A DNA stretch of 17,364 nt from Deltaproteobacteria bacterium UBA2221 (GCA_002328485.1 DCUF01000025.1:1-17364); one strand, 5' to 3'; counted from the stretch's first letter, positions 5,258 through 13,552 are shown. The notes: a model not told the origin generated them from the letters alone. A program made the numbers and translations.

Positions 5258-6436
5258 ATGTCTCTAACCGCCCGCCTGTTTGGCAAGAAGTTCTATTTTT
5301 ATTTCCTGAAAGAACTTCTGGGTCTCTTCGTTCTCTCTGTTGGCATCTTCACCTTTATTATGGTGTTGAGTCGACTGGGCAAACTGACCGATCTTGTGAT
5401 CAACAAAGGGGTCGGGCTATCGGACATTCTGCTTCTGATCATCTACTCGGCCCCTTCATACCTCACCTTCACCCTGCCGATGGCCTTCTTGCTTTCAACG
5501 ATTGTGGTTTTGGGAAGGCAGTCGAGCGAAAACGAGCTACTGGCGCTCAAGGCGAACGGAATCGATTTACGATACCTCTTTGTCCCGGTGCTTGGTTTAG
5601 CTATCGGCATCTTTCTGGTGGGTGTAGCCGATACCACTTTTCTCCTGTCAAAGAGCAGCGAGGCTTTCAGGACCACCCTGATTACTATTGCCAAAAAAGG
5701 GATTTCCATCGACGACCGAGAAGGCGTCTTCAACGATACAATACCGGGGATCGTCGTCTACATTGACAAAGTGGACACAAAAACAAGAAACCTTTCGGGC
5801 ATCATCTTGTCGGATGATCGGGACGAAACTGTGAAGCAGACTATATCAGCCGAGAAGGGTCTCGTAAGCTTGGACGCATCCAGCTTCGACCTTTCATTCT
5901 TGCTCGAAAATGGTACGGTTCACCGCTGGGAGAAACAGCACGACTCGTATCAGAGCCTCTCGTTCAAAAGCTACGTTTTTGCCATGAATCTCATGAAAGT
6001 CCTACCCTATAACAGGGAGCTGAGAAAAAGGCCATACGAGATGAGTATGGGGGAGCTGAGAGAGGCAATCTTGAAGGCCGGAGCCTCAAAACGCTACGAC
6101 TTGTACCTTGAAGTCTACAAGAAATTTGCGATCCCCTTCTCCTCCATCGCCTTCGTTCCCCTCATCGTGCCTCTGGGGATCAGGAGAAAGACAGAGGGAA
6201 AGTTCTCCGGCATAGTCTACAGTCTCTTCCTATTTCTATCCTACTACGTCCTGACTGCATTTGTTGAGAACACCGGAAAATCTTATCATATCTCGCCGGC
6301 GCTGGTTGCTTTTACACCAAGCCTGCTGTTTTGTCTTGTAGGTTTCTCTCTCATGAGGGGAATGAACGCTGAAGTTCACACAACCTTCCTGCAGCGGCTT
6401 AAGACCCGCTGGGAGCGGCTCAATGTCAAGGCTTAA
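5258..6436 (+). CDS. lptF: LPS export permease LptF
   Basis: This 392-aa protein is a YjgP/YjgQ-family permease. LptF and LptG form the inner-membrane part of the LptB2FG ABC transporter that extracts lipopolysaccharide and passes it to LptC. The family layout is visible: an N-terminal block of hydrophobic helices (about residues 18-125), a periplasmic beta-jellyroll-like region (about 130-255), and a C-terminal block (about 285-375). YLEVYKKFAIPFSSIAFVPL (about 285-304) is a typical family segment entering the C-terminal membrane part. An in-frame TAA two codons upstream makes ATG 5258 the first possible start. It lacks a Shine-Dalgarno sequence and sits at the predicted transcription start. 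The gene overlaps lptG by 14 bases. I assign LptF rather than LptG from gene order and overall similarity. Confidence 0.88.
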   Translation: MSLTARLFGKKFYFYFLKELLGLFVLSVGIFTFIMVLSRLGKLTDLVINKGVGLSDILLLIIYSAPSYLTFTLPMAFLLSTIVVLGRQSSENELLALKANGIDLRYLFVPVLGLAIGIFLVGVADTTFLLSKSSEAFRTTLITIAKKGISIDDREGVFNDTIPGIVVYIDKVDTKTRNLSGIILSDDRDETVKQTISAEKGLVSLDASSFDLSFLLENGTVHRWEKQHDSYQSLSFKSYVFAMNLMKVLPYNRELRKRPYEMSMGELREAILKAGASKRYDLYLEVYKKFAIPFSSIAFVPLIVPLGIRRKTEGKFSGIVYSLFLFLSYYVLTAFVENTGKSYHISPALVAFTPSLLFCLVGFSLMRGMNAEVHTTFLQRLKTRWERLNVKA

Positions 6437-7502
6437 TCGGTATCTTATCGTCATGGTCACGAAGATCCTTCTTCTCTGCCAATTTGCGGGGATCACGGTT
6501 TTTTCAACTATCGAGTTTTTCGAGCACATGGATAAATTCACATCTTCTCTTGAACAGATGGGCTTCGCCATTCTCTACCTTTGCCTTAAAATTCCATACT
6601 ACTTCAATTTGATACTCCCTCTAGCCTTCCTCATATCGATTCTGATTCTCATTATTCTCATGATTCGGAGCAATGAGGTGGTCATCATCAGGACGTCGGG
6701 CATAAGCACTTTCACCTTCATGAAACCCATTCTGTGCCTTTCCCTCGTCCTGGTCGTGTTATCCTTTATCCTTTCCGAATGGGCCATCCCGTTCACGTCA
6801 TCGGCGGCCGAGCGGGTGTACCAGGTGAAGATCAAGAAGGAAGAGGCCTTCGTCTATTTCAAGAACGATAAGATTTGGTTCAAGAGGGGCAATACTGTAG
6901 CGAACATCGATTTCTACGATGCCAAAAAGGATGTGATAAAGGGACTAACCGTTTTGGAACTCACGCCGAGCTATGCCATAACGAAGAGGATCGACGCCCG
7001 GGAGGGCGTCTGGGCAGGGGGCGAATGGGTCTTTTCCGACGTCATCGAGAGAACCTTTAACAATGAGGGGATTGCCTCCAAAGAAGGGTACAAGGAGTTG
7101 AAAGGCCTAATCAAGGAACCGCCCGCTGTCTTCAAGATTGTCGAGAAAAACCCCGAGGAAATGAGCTATAAGGAGCTCAAGAGGTATATAAGCCGGCTGC
7201 AACGAAGCGGCCATGATGTCAGGAGATATCTGGTAGATCTTCACAGCAAGATATCGTTCCCTTTTATCAATCTCGTCATGGTGCTCGCCGGTTTTTCGGT
7301 AGGCCTTCGATACGCAAAGACCAAGCACATCTCCAAAGGGGTTTTCACAGGTATTTTGGTCGGAATCTTATACTGGTTCTGCCACACCGTGTCTCTTGCC
7401 TTGGGATATAAAGAGATATTCCCGCCTCTTTTTGCCGCTTGGCTGGCAAATTTTCTTTTCGTGTCCTTGGGCGTGATTGGTATCGTCACGCTGAGGACGT
7501 GA
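6423..7502 (+). CDS. lptG: LPS export permease LptG
   Basis: This 359-aa YjgP/YjgQ-family protein is the partner of LptF in the LptB2FG lipopolysaccharide exporter. It has N-terminal membrane helices (about residues 7-120, including a long Leu/Ile-rich segment and RSNEVVIIRTSGIS after it), a periplasmic beta-rich domain (about 130-245), and C-terminal helices (about 270-357). LHSKISFPFINLVMVLAGF (about 267-285) is the family's conserved entry to the last membrane block. The start ATG 6423 lies inside lptF, with GGGAG seven bases upstream, so the two are translationally coupled. The ATPase LptB and LptA/LptC are not in the window. The order lptF-lptG is common in Desulfobacterota. Confidence 0.88.
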   Translation: MSRLNRYLIVMVTKILLLCQFAGITVFSTIEFFEHMDKFTSSLEQMGFAILYLCLKIPYYFNLILPLAFLISILILIILMIRSNEVVIIRTSGISTFTFMKPILCLSLVLVVLSFILSEWAIPFTSSAAERVYQVKIKKEEAFVYFKNDKIWFKRGNTVANIDFYDAKKDVIKGLTVLELTPSYAITKRIDAREGVWAGGEWVFSDVIERTFNNEGIASKEGYKELKGLIKEPPAVFKIVEKNPEEMSYKELKRYISRLQRSGHDVRRYLVDLHSKISFPFINLVMVLAGFSVGLRYAKTKHISKGVFTGILVGILYWFCHTVSLALGYKEIFPPLFAAWLANFLFVSLGVIGIVTLRT

Positions 7503-7608
7503 GGGAGTCCTTGTGACACTGTCTCCGTGATGCCCCGTGAGTCGATCGAGCCGGCTTGCTTTCCCTCACTGTTTCGCCTGTGACGCCGTTTTCGCTGTAA
7601 GAAAGAGT

Positions 7609-8106
7609 ATGTCAGAAAACATGAAAGTCTATCTGGATATCGAGTCCGACAGGGTTGGCAACGTGTGCGTCATAGGCATGTTTCTCCCCAGCACGGGTTT
7701 CGTGCAATTCTATGGCAGTGAGGTTACGCCAAAGAGTGTTCTGGATGTATTGATGAAAGCGGAAACCATCGTAACATTCAATGGAGATAACTTTGATCTC
7801 CCCGCGCTCAACAAATTCTGCGCTGTTGATATTGGCTTGACCCATCGCTCCATCGATCTTCACAAAGTAAAAAAGAGTCTCGGAATAAAGGGCGGTCTCA
7901 AAGAACTGGAAAGGATGTATGGCATTCCACGAAAAACCGAGGGCATCGACGGATACAAGGCCATCATGCTCTGGGAGCGTTACCTCAAGAAAGGGCGCCT
8001 CGACGCCCTACGACTCCTGCTCGAATACAACAAGGAGGATGTGCTAAACCTGGTCTCGCTGGAGAGGATCTTCCTTGATCAGATGGAGGTTGCAGTCAAT
8101 GAATGA
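7609..8106 (+). CDS. RNase H-like exonuclease domain protein (YprB type)
   Basis: This 165-aa protein matches the RNase_H_2/YprB type of DEDD-fold nuclease. Visible active-site blocks are Y-L-D10-I-E12 near the N-terminus, TFNGDNFDLPAL (about residues 55-66), IDLHKV (about 82-87), and YNKEDVLNLVSLE near residue 145, which has the closing Tyr-x3-Asp. The family is predicted to act on nucleic acid 3' ends; targets are unknown. I chose ATG 7609 with a weak GAAAGAG site. A further upstream GTG (7537) would add 24 residues unrelated to the family, and ATG 7621 is also possible. The gene follows lptG by 106 bases without a clear promoter and overlaps the hydrolase gene by eight bases. Confidence 0.83.
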   Translation: MSENMKVYLDIESDRVGNVCVIGMFLPSTGFVQFYGSEVTPKSVLDVLMKAETIVTFNGDNFDLPALNKFCAVDIGLTHRSIDLHKVKKSLGIKGGLKELERMYGIPRKTEGIDGYKAIMLWERYLKKGRLDALRLLLEYNKEDVLNLVSLERIFLDQMEVAVNE

Positions 8107-8806
8107 GCAATTTGAATTGCCCGCGCCCGTATTGAAGGTGCGCGGAATACTGACAGTCCCTGATCACAATGCGAATCCCCCCTGCGTGGTCATTTCCCAT
8201 GGCCTCATCAGTTCCAAGGACAGCTCCAAATCGGTGGCCCTGGCCCAGGCTTTCTGCGCTGCCGGCATAGCCTCGTGTCGCTTTGATTACCACGGGTGTG
8301 GAGAGAGTGAGGGTGATTTGAGAAATACGACCCTTACGATACGCCTCCAGAACCTCCGGATGGTTGTGGAGTATGTGAGACGGCACAAGGGACTTAACCC
8401 CTCGGCCATCGGACTTTCAGGGAGCAGCTTTGGGGGCTCGACGACACTGCTTCTGGCGGCCCTCGATCCGACGATAAGGTGCGCGATCCTCATGGCCACC
8501 CCATACCGGCTTGAAGAACGGCCTGACGACGAGCTTGAACAGGTAGGCTTTACGGATATCTATAAAGACTTCTCAAAATATGATCTGCTCAGCCAGGCCG
8601 AGAAGGTCTCCCGTGCGCTGGTCATTCACGGGGAGAACGATGAAACGGTGCCTTGGGCTGAAGGAAATGCCATCTACAAACACCTGTCTGATCCCAAACG
8701 GTTTGAGCTGGTGAAGGGGGGCGACCACGTCTTTTCGGACACCGTCCACAGGGACAGGGTCATCCAGTTGTCACTGGATTGGGCTAAAAGTTTTTTGAAT
8801 AGGTAG
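8099..8806 (+). CDS. Alpha/beta hydrolase
   Basis: This 235-aa cytoplasmic alpha/beta hydrolase has a complete catalytic set. HG after strand beta3 (VVISHG) forms the oxyanion region. The nucleophile elbow is G108-S-S110-F-G112 followed by a second Gly. The acid is Asp181 in HGENDETVP, and His210 lies in KGGDHVF. FDYHGCGESEGD (about 62-73) is typical of the serine aminopeptidase/BAAT-like esterase group. The substrate is not predictable. ATG 8099 has GGAGG nine bases upstream and starts inside the preceding nuclease gene, so the pair is co-translated. The gene ends near the convergent MscS-like gene, with 55 bases between them and no clear terminator. Confidence 0.9.
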   Translation: MNEQFELPAPVLKVRGILTVPDHNANPPCVVISHGLISSKDSSKSVALAQAFCAAGIASCRFDYHGCGESEGDLRNTTLTIRLQNLRMVVEYVRRHKGLNPSAIGLSGSSFGGSTTLLLAALDPTIRCAILMATPYRLEERPDDELEQVGFTDIYKDFSKYDLLSQAEKVSRALVIHGENDETVPWAEGNAIYKHLSDPKRFELVKGGDHVFSDTVHRDRVIQLSLDWAKSFLNR

Positions 8807-8861
8807 GTCAACTTTAGGCGACAGAGAAAATCTGATGACCTTCCTCCGAGAAGGCCTCTTT

Positions 8862-9551
8862 CTATTCCTCCCCGAAGTCCTTCTTCCTGAATCCCGAATT
8901 CCTCAGGCGTTCTTTTATAAAGCTTGCGATAACGTTGCTCAGCCCGATACCCAGTGCGAGGGAAAGAGTCATGACGATGCCGCCGAAGATGATCAGAAAG
9001 CTGGTGGTAATGATCTTGCTGCCAACACCCAGGTATTCAAAGACGATCGCAAAAGTAATGATGATTAAGAGAACACGAACGCTCTTGGCGATGACGTCCC
9101 CATACCCTATGTTTGCGTTCTCGCAGGTCATGAAGATGACCCTGCTTATAAAGGTGCTGAAGATGATACCCAGAATAACGATGATCATGGACACAATGGC
9201 GTAGGGCAAGGCATCAGAGATCCGACTCGCATATTCGGTGAATTGCGTCATGCCTGCGAAATTAAGGCCGTATGACAAAGACGTAATGATAATAATCCAA
9301 AAAACGATCTTGCTGATGATCGTTGAAGGCGACGATGTGACGGCCCCTCTTTCGAGAAACGTCGTTATGCCATGATGAGCCGCCCAATTGTCGAATTTGA
9401 ACAGCACCAGAACTTTTTGCACGACCTTCTTACACACCCAGCTTACGATCAGTCCGAAGGCCATTATCAGGATGATGACGATGATGCGCAGGAACATGTC
9501 CGAGAAGTTCTCATACAGGTCCATGAGGGTATCGTAAAGAAAGCTTTTCAT
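8862..9551 (-). CDS. MscS-related membrane protein lacking the channel's beta domain
   Basis: This 229-aa protein has about five hydrophobic helices (roughly residues 18-40, 78-99, 115-139, 155-175 and 180-204). The last helix carries SLALGIGLSNVIASFIKE, which resembles the pore helix of MscS-type channels and the conserved TM_helix repeat found in them. A normal MscS continues into a beta domain and a C-terminal vestibule; here the protein stops about 20 residues after the helix with a charged tail (RKKDFGEE). It is therefore a TM-only member, of uncertain channel activity. ATG 9551 has no Shine-Dalgarno sequence and lies six bases after a good -10 (see 9558-9587), which predicts a leaderless mRNA. 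It is convergent with the hydrolase gene. Confidence 0.8.
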   Translation of the reverse strand: MKSFLYDTLMDLYENFSDMFLRIIVIILIMAFGLIVSWVCKKVVQKVLVLFKFDNWAAHHGITTFLERGAVTSSPSTIISKIVFWIIIITSLSYGLNFAGMTQFTEYASRISDALPYAIVSMIIVILGIIFSTFISRVIFMTCENANIGYGDVIAKSVRVLLIIITFAIVFEYLGVGSKIITTSFLIIFGGIVMTLSLALGIGLSNVIASFIKERLRNSGFRKKDFGEE

Positions 9552-9557
9552 GCCGAA

Positions 9558-9587
9558 ATCTTAAGCGAATAGGCTCGTTATTGTCAA
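9558..9587 (-). promoter_or_regulatory. Promoter of the MscS-related gene, predicting a leaderless mRNA
   Basis: On the minus strand TTGACA (9587-9582), an 18-bp spacer and TAAGAT (9563-9558) are followed by only six bases, TTCGGC, before ATG 9551. The predicted start therefore coincides with the start codon, and no ribosome site exists. Confidence 0.6.
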
Positions 9588-9609
9588 CCTAAAACCAGTC
9601 GTTTTTCTA

Positions 9610-9638
9610 TTGATTTTGCCTCTTTTTTCACATAAGAT
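9610..9638 (+). promoter_or_regulatory. Promoter of the EMO-like oxidoreductase gene
   Basis: TTGATT (9610-9615) and TAAGAT (9633-9638) are 17 bp apart. A leader of about 20 nt carries GGAGG six bases before ATG 9668. It is divergent from the MscS-related promoter, and both share the -10 TAAGAT. Confidence 0.6.
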
Positions 9639-9667
9639 ATGGGCAAAATTCGACTGGGAGGAACGGT

Positions 9668-11680
9668 ATGCAAGAGGTGACCAGAGAGATTTTCTGGAAC
9701 GTAGGTCATGGAGCAAGGTGGATCACCTATGCCCTGATGGTTGTGACCTTCGCCATATTGATCTACGGCATCAAGAAAAGATACGCAATGTGGCGAATTG
9801 GAAAGCCGGCTCCGATCAATTTCTGGGCTCAGGCTGCACAGCGCATTGGTGTTTTTATTAAGAACGGCGTATTTCATGCGAGTATTTTGCGTCCCCGGGA
9901 AGTATTCCCCGGTGTCATGCATCTGTTTATTTTCTGGGGCTTCTTGATACTGGCCATTGGGACCGCACTCGTGGCCCTGGAAGATGACTTCTTCAAGCCT
10001 CTCTTTGGTTTCACATATCTGCACGGTAATTTCTATCTGATTTTCTCTTTCTTAACCGATCTTGGCGGTCTGGTTGCTGTTCTGGGCATTCTTTTGGCCA
10101 TTATTCGTAGGTACATTCTGAAGCCCGAGAGAATAGAAAGCATTGGGGACGATGCGGTGGCCCTCGTTTGGATCCTTGCCATTCTTGTTACAGGTTTCCT
10201 CGTTGAGGCGGCCCGCATAGCCGGCACCTTCCCGGAACCGACCTTCGAGACTGCTTCATTTGTCGGGTGGACGTTGGCGCCTCTATTTCCGAAAGCTACC
10301 GCTGAGGGTTTCTCACCGGCCCACTGGGCTCTCTGGTGGGTTCACGTCCTGATTTCCTTCGGCTTCATCGCCTACATTGCATACTCAAAGAGACTGCTCC
10401 ACATCATTACGTCAACATTCAACATCCTCTTTCACGCGGTTGAGGATAAACCAAGGGGCGCACTCGCTCCCATAGAGGATTTTGAGAACGCTGAAGAGTT
10501 TGGCATTAACCAGATCGATGGGTTCACCTGGAGACAGATTTTCGATCTCGATGCCTGTACCCGTTGCGGCAGGTGCCAGGATCGCTGCCCTGCTTATCTG
10601 AGCCAAAAACCTCTTTCGCCCAGAACTCTGATTCAGGACCTCAAGACCGAATGGGAACGGGTAGCCTTGGGAGGAGAGAAGACGGAAGAGGGAATCATCG
10701 GTACCGTCATCGACGAGGAGACCCTCTGGTCTTGTACGGCCTGTCTCTCCTGTCAGGTCAACTGTCCTGTGTCAATTCCTACTTTTGACAAAACGCTCGA
10801 GATGAGACGCTACCTCAGCATGACCTTGAGTCAGGTTTCACCCGAAGTAAAGAACCTTTACAAGAACCTGCAAAAGAACCAGAACCCGTACGGTATGGGC
10901 AAAAAGGGAAGAACTGAGTGGACTGAGGGCCTCGACATCAAGAACGCGGCCGCAGAAGAGGTCGAGTACCTCTACTGGGTCGGGTGTGTTGCTTCCCTGG
11001 ATGACAGGAACAGGAAGGTGGCAAAGTCTGTGGCAACCATACTCAACAAGGCGGGTGTTTCTTTCGGAACCCTTGGAGCAGACGAAATCTGCTGCGGCGA
11101 CCCCCTCCGCAGAACGGGGAACGAGTACCAGTATCAGGAAAACGCTCAGACCAATATTGAGATGTTCAAAGAGCTTGGGATAAAGAAGATCATCACCGCA
11201 TGCCCTCATTGCTACAACACGCTCAAAAACGATTACGCCCAATTGGGAGCCGATTACGAGGTGTACCATCATACGGAGATCATCAGCAAGCTCGCCCGGG
11301 AGGGGAAAATCTCGGTCGCCGGTGTCCTGGACGGCATTACCACCTATCATGACCCCTGCTACCTGGGAAGGGTTAACCAGATATTCGACGCACCGAGAGA
11401 CATTGTAAACAGCATAAAGAAGGGGAGCTTCGTAGAGATGGGACGAAGCAGAGACGAGGGCTTCTGCTGCGGTGGCGGCGGCGGTAAGATCTGGATGGAA
11501 GAGCATCACGAAAAGGTCTGCCACTTGAGGATGGACGACGCGATTGCGATTCAGGCAAACACGGTTATCACCGCATGTCCTTACTGCCTGATCATGATGG
11601 AAGATGCGATCAAGGATAAGGAGAAATCAGAAACTATGAAGGCCATGGATATTTCCGAGGCCGTGGCAAAAGGTCTTTAG
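9668..11680 (+). CDS. Membrane-anchored NarI-HdrD type Fe-S oxidoreductase (EMO-like)
   Basis: This is a 670-aa fusion. Residues about 15-260 form a NarI-like cytochrome b part with at least five helices; His85, His226 and His245 lie in or at the ends of helices and are candidate haem ligands. A ferredoxin module follows, with Cys297/300/303/307 and Cys356/359/362/366. Then come two CCG (DUF224) domains, with C475-C476-G and C600-C601-G, as in HdrD/GlpC and succinate:quinone-type Fe-S subunits. This architecture is the one proposed as EtfAB:(methyl)menaquinone oxidoreductase in syntrophs and Geobacter-type anaerobes, carrying electrons from acyl-CoA oxidation to the quinone pool. No EtfAB genes are in the window, so the partner is inferred. 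It has its own promoter and GGAGG site and a strong terminator, so it is monocistronic. Confidence 0.88.
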   Translation: MQEVTREIFWNVGHGARWITYALMVVTFAILIYGIKKRYAMWRIGKPAPINFWAQAAQRIGVFIKNGVFHASILRPREVFPGVMHLFIFWGFLILAIGTALVALEDDFFKPLFGFTYLHGNFYLIFSFLTDLGGLVAVLGILLAIIRRYILKPERIESIGDDAVALVWILAILVTGFLVEAARIAGTFPEPTFETASFVGWTLAPLFPKATAEGFSPAHWALWWVHVLISFGFIAYIAYSKRLLHIITSTFNILFHAVEDKPRGALAPIEDFENAEEFGINQIDGFTWRQIFDLDACTRCGRCQDRCPAYLSQKPLSPRTLIQDLKTEWERVALGGEKTEEGIIGTVIDEETLWSCTACLSCQVNCPVSIPTFDKTLEMRRYLSMTLSQVSPEVKNLYKNLQKNQNPYGMGKKGRTEWTEGLDIKNAAAEEVEYLYWVGCVASLDDRNRKVAKSVATILNKAGVSFGTLGADEICCGDPLRRTGNEYQYQENAQTNIEMFKELGIKKIITACPHCYNTLKNDYAQLGADYEVYHHTEIISKLAREGKISVAGVLDGITTYHDPCYLGRVNQIFDAPRDIVNSIKKGSFVEMGRSRDEGFCCGGGGGKIWMEEHHEKVCHLRMDDAIAIQANTVITACPYCLIMMEDAIKDKEKSETMKAMDISEAVAKGL

Positions 11681-11702
11681 CGGCACGTAAACCATCATTA
11701 GG

Positions 11703-11742
11703 AAAAAAAGGCGGGGGTTCCTCATGTCCCCCGCCTTTTTTT
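11703..11742 (+). terminator. Rho-independent terminator after the EMO-like gene
   Basis: GGCGGGGG (11710-11717) pairs perfectly with CCCCCGCC (11728-11735). The stem is flanked by seven A (11703-11709) and seven T (11736-11742), so it can work on both strands. Confidence 0.93.
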
Positions 11743-11860
11743 CCTTAAGGCTTCTACACATTATACCCCTTTGCGGGAGCTCATAGACGAACCAAGGGCT
11801 AACTGGACCGGCTTCTTTGATCGTGGAAAATTAGATGATTTGAGGGGAGTCAAACAGACC

Positions 11861-11899
11861 GGTTAGGGGAAAACCAACACGGTCGGTTTCCCCCTAACC
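11861..11899 (-). terminator. Long hairpin downstream of the ferredoxin gene
   Basis: The arms 11861-11875 and 11885-11899 match at 14 of 15 positions (GGTTAGGGG/CCCCTAACC core, nine-base loop). It starts 22 bases past the ferredoxin stop on the minus strand. There is no long U-tract, so it may be a terminator or a 3'-end stabiliser. Confidence 0.65.
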
Positions 11900-11921
11900 A
11901 GTTCGTTATTTATCCTGAAGA

Positions 11922-12095
11922 CTATTCTTCGAGACTGATTGCTTCAACGGGACATTCGTCGACGCATGCCCCACACTCGCTGCAAAGCTCGGCATCCACT
12001 TTGGCAGTTTCATCAACAGTAATTGCGTCCACAGGACAGACCTCGGCGCACGCGCCACATGCCGTGCAGGTTTCTTCGTCAATCTTCGCCGCCAT
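11922..12095 (-). CDS. 2[4Fe-4S] ferredoxin
   Basis: This 57-aa clostridial-type ferredoxin has two CX2CX2CX3CP motifs: Cys10, Cys13, Cys16 and Cys20-Pro, then Cys38, Cys41, Cys44 and Cys48-Pro. Each set holds three ligands of one cubane and one of the other. The rest is acidic (DEET, DETAK, SLEE), as expected for a soluble low-potential electron carrier. Length is normal for the family. ATG 12095 has GGAGGG about seven bases upstream. A TTGACA lies at 12161-12156 on the minus strand, but no well-spaced -10 follows (TATATT is 22 bp away). The ferredoxin could serve the Isf-like flavoprotein or other oxidoreductases of the cell; no direct partner is encoded next to it. Confidence 0.95.
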   Translation of the reverse strand: MAAKIDEETCTACGACAEVCPVDAITVDETAKVDAELCSECGACVDECPVEAISLEE

Positions 12096-12233
12096 CTCCT
12101 TCCCTCCTTATCTGAAAAATTAAATAAAATATACAATGCCGAGATACTTCCAGAATGTCAACACAAAAAAATTGCCACTTTCTCTTTGATACAACTCGAT
12201 AAGCCTGCTTGGCCATAGGTCGGAGCCGGGTGT

Positions 12234-12539
12234 TTAAAAGGTTCTTGGCGATCCCGTGGCTGGATCACGATGGTACCCCTGTCGAAGGTCAGCTTGCCTC
12301 CCCCTAGGCACGGCATATCTATTGCAACTCATAGTCTTGGGGTAAGCTTTCTTGGGCGGAGCAGCCGTCATTAGAGGACCCACAACCCTGACGTTTATGG
12401 GCTCATCTTCGGCAGTGAGTATCGCTTTTGTGACAGCTTTTGCGCCATTATCGCTCACCTCTGACTTAAGGACCTGGTCGTTTTTGTCGACAATATAGAC
12501 CTTGGTCCCCTGCAACGAAAGGAATATTATGCTTGACAT
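12234..12539 (-). CDS. Unidentified 101-aa protein, possibly frameshifted at the 3' end
   Basis: ATG 12539 has GAAGGG eight bases upstream. Residues 1-66 (including GTKVYIVDKNDQVLK and EDEPINVRVVGPL) have a convincing protein-like mix of Val, Lys and Asp, suggesting alternating beta strands. Residues 68-101 (for example RGRQADLRQGYHRD) look unlike the first part. An overlapping minus frame (12316-12158) reads MPCLGGGKLTFDRGTIVIQP, which looks more protein-like there. The simplest reading is a small gene whose end is frame-shifted, or two abutting remnants. It is divergent from the LysM gene with 42 bases between start codons. Its ATG overlaps a TTGACA on the other strand. I do not recognise the family. 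Confidence 0.4.
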   Translation of the reverse strand: MSSIIFLSLQGTKVYIVDKNDQVLKSEVSDNGAKAVTKAILTAEDEPINVRVVGPLMTAAPPKKAYPKTMSCNRYAVPRGRQADLRQGYHRDPATGSPRTF

Positions 12540-12561
12540 AATTTTAGCCCTTCTGTTAAAA
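12533..12561 (+). promoter_or_regulatory. Possible promoter of the LysM-NlpC/P60 gene
   Basis: TTGACA (12533-12538) and TTAAAA (12556-12561) are 17 bp apart. The predicted start near 12568 leaves a short leader with GGTGGAG before ATG 12582. The -10 is weak. Confidence 0.4.
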
Positions 12562-12581
12562 AACCAGATGGGGTGGAGAGA

Positions 12582-13511
12582 ATGAGAGGCAGAGTTCTTG
12601 TAGCCGTTCTGTGCGCAGTATTTCTCATGATTGGCTCGGCGGCCCATTCGGCCCCGAATCATAAGGCGAAGAATGGCGCGAACAGCAAGAAGGTTGAAAA
12701 AAAACATCATACCGTTGCTAAACAATCGCGGCCAGCTGATAACGTCAGTTCACACAGCCCACGATCCCGTCGCACCCCCGCCACGAGCTACAAGAATAAG
12801 CATACAGCCAAGAAACACCTAGCCCGGAAGAAAAAAGTCAACCATACACCTATCAAAGTGGCTGCGGTTGAGCAGGATCCTGAATTCGCCGAATATCGGG
12901 TCCAGAAGGGCGATACTCTTGAGAAGATTGCTGAAAACTTCAACGTGGATAGGCAGGATATAGTCGATCTGAACGCGCTCAAGAGTACGAGATTGGCCCC
13001 CGGAACCAGATTGGTCATACCGAGGGAGACCGAGGAAGACGCCTCTTTGGATGAGCCTGTAGCGTTGAACTACACGAAGCCCTTGAAGTCCTGGAAGGAT
13101 GAGGAAGAGCGAGGCGTTCTGGTCAAGGTGGCGAGAAGCTTCTCAGGCGCCCCGTACAAATATGGTGGCGATTCGGTTCGCGGCCTTGACTGCTCAGCCT
13201 TTGTGCGAAAGATGTATGAGATTTTCGATGTTCAGTTGCCCCGGACAGCCCGCGAACAGTTTCAGACGGGTATGAAGATTGACAAGAGCGATCTCACCAC
13301 AGGCGATCTCGTCTTCTTCAGGACGAGGCGGTCTGCCAAGGAGCCAACCCATGTGGGTATCTACATTGGAGATGGTAAATTCATTCACGCTTCTTCGCTC
13401 CTGAAACGCGGTGTCAAAGTTGATTCTCTCAACGAGGGCTATTTTGACAGGACCTACACCGGTGCCGTGAGGGTAAAGACCTTGGATAACAAGGATAGGT
13501 CCGGGGGGTGA
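12582..13511 (+). CDS. LysM domain NlpC/P60 cell-wall hydrolase
   Basis: This 309-aa exported protein cuts peptidoglycan stem peptides. A signal peptide (residues 1-25, ending near SAAHSA) leads into a Lys/His/Arg-rich linker (about 25-90). One LysM domain follows (about 103-147: YRVQKGDTLEKIAENF...LVIPRE), which binds glycan chains. The NlpC/P60 domain covers about 185-305. Its catalytic residues are visible: Cys204 in LDCSAF, His257 in THVGIYIG and His269 in FIHAS. The fold is that of a gamma-D-glutamyl-diamino-acid endopeptidase. I chose ATG 12582 over GTG 12573 because the signal peptide starts there; GGTGGAG lies just upstream. The strongly basic linker is unusual and could bind teichoic/LPS phosphate or peptidoglycan acids. 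Confidence 0.9.
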   Translation: MRGRVLVAVLCAVFLMIGSAAHSAPNHKAKNGANSKKVEKKHHTVAKQSRPADNVSSHSPRSRRTPATSYKNKHTAKKHLARKKKVNHTPIKVAAVEQDPEFAEYRVQKGDTLEKIAENFNVDRQDIVDLNALKSTRLAPGTRLVIPRETEEDASLDEPVALNYTKPLKSWKDEEERGVLVKVARSFSGAPYKYGGDSVRGLDCSAFVRKMYEIFDVQLPRTAREQFQTGMKIDKSDLTTGDLVFFRTRRSAKEPTHVGIYIGDGKFIHASSLLKRGVKVDSLNEGYFDRTYTGAVRVKTLDNKDRSGG

Positions 13512-13552
13512 AACCAATCTCTGAGACGTTCGGCTAGCTTTTGACATAAACA

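Noticed and set aside
10838..11524. 228-codon minus-strand open frame inside the EMO-like gene
   Set aside because: It is antisense to the conserved Fe-S domains. Its openness follows from the codon use of the real gene.
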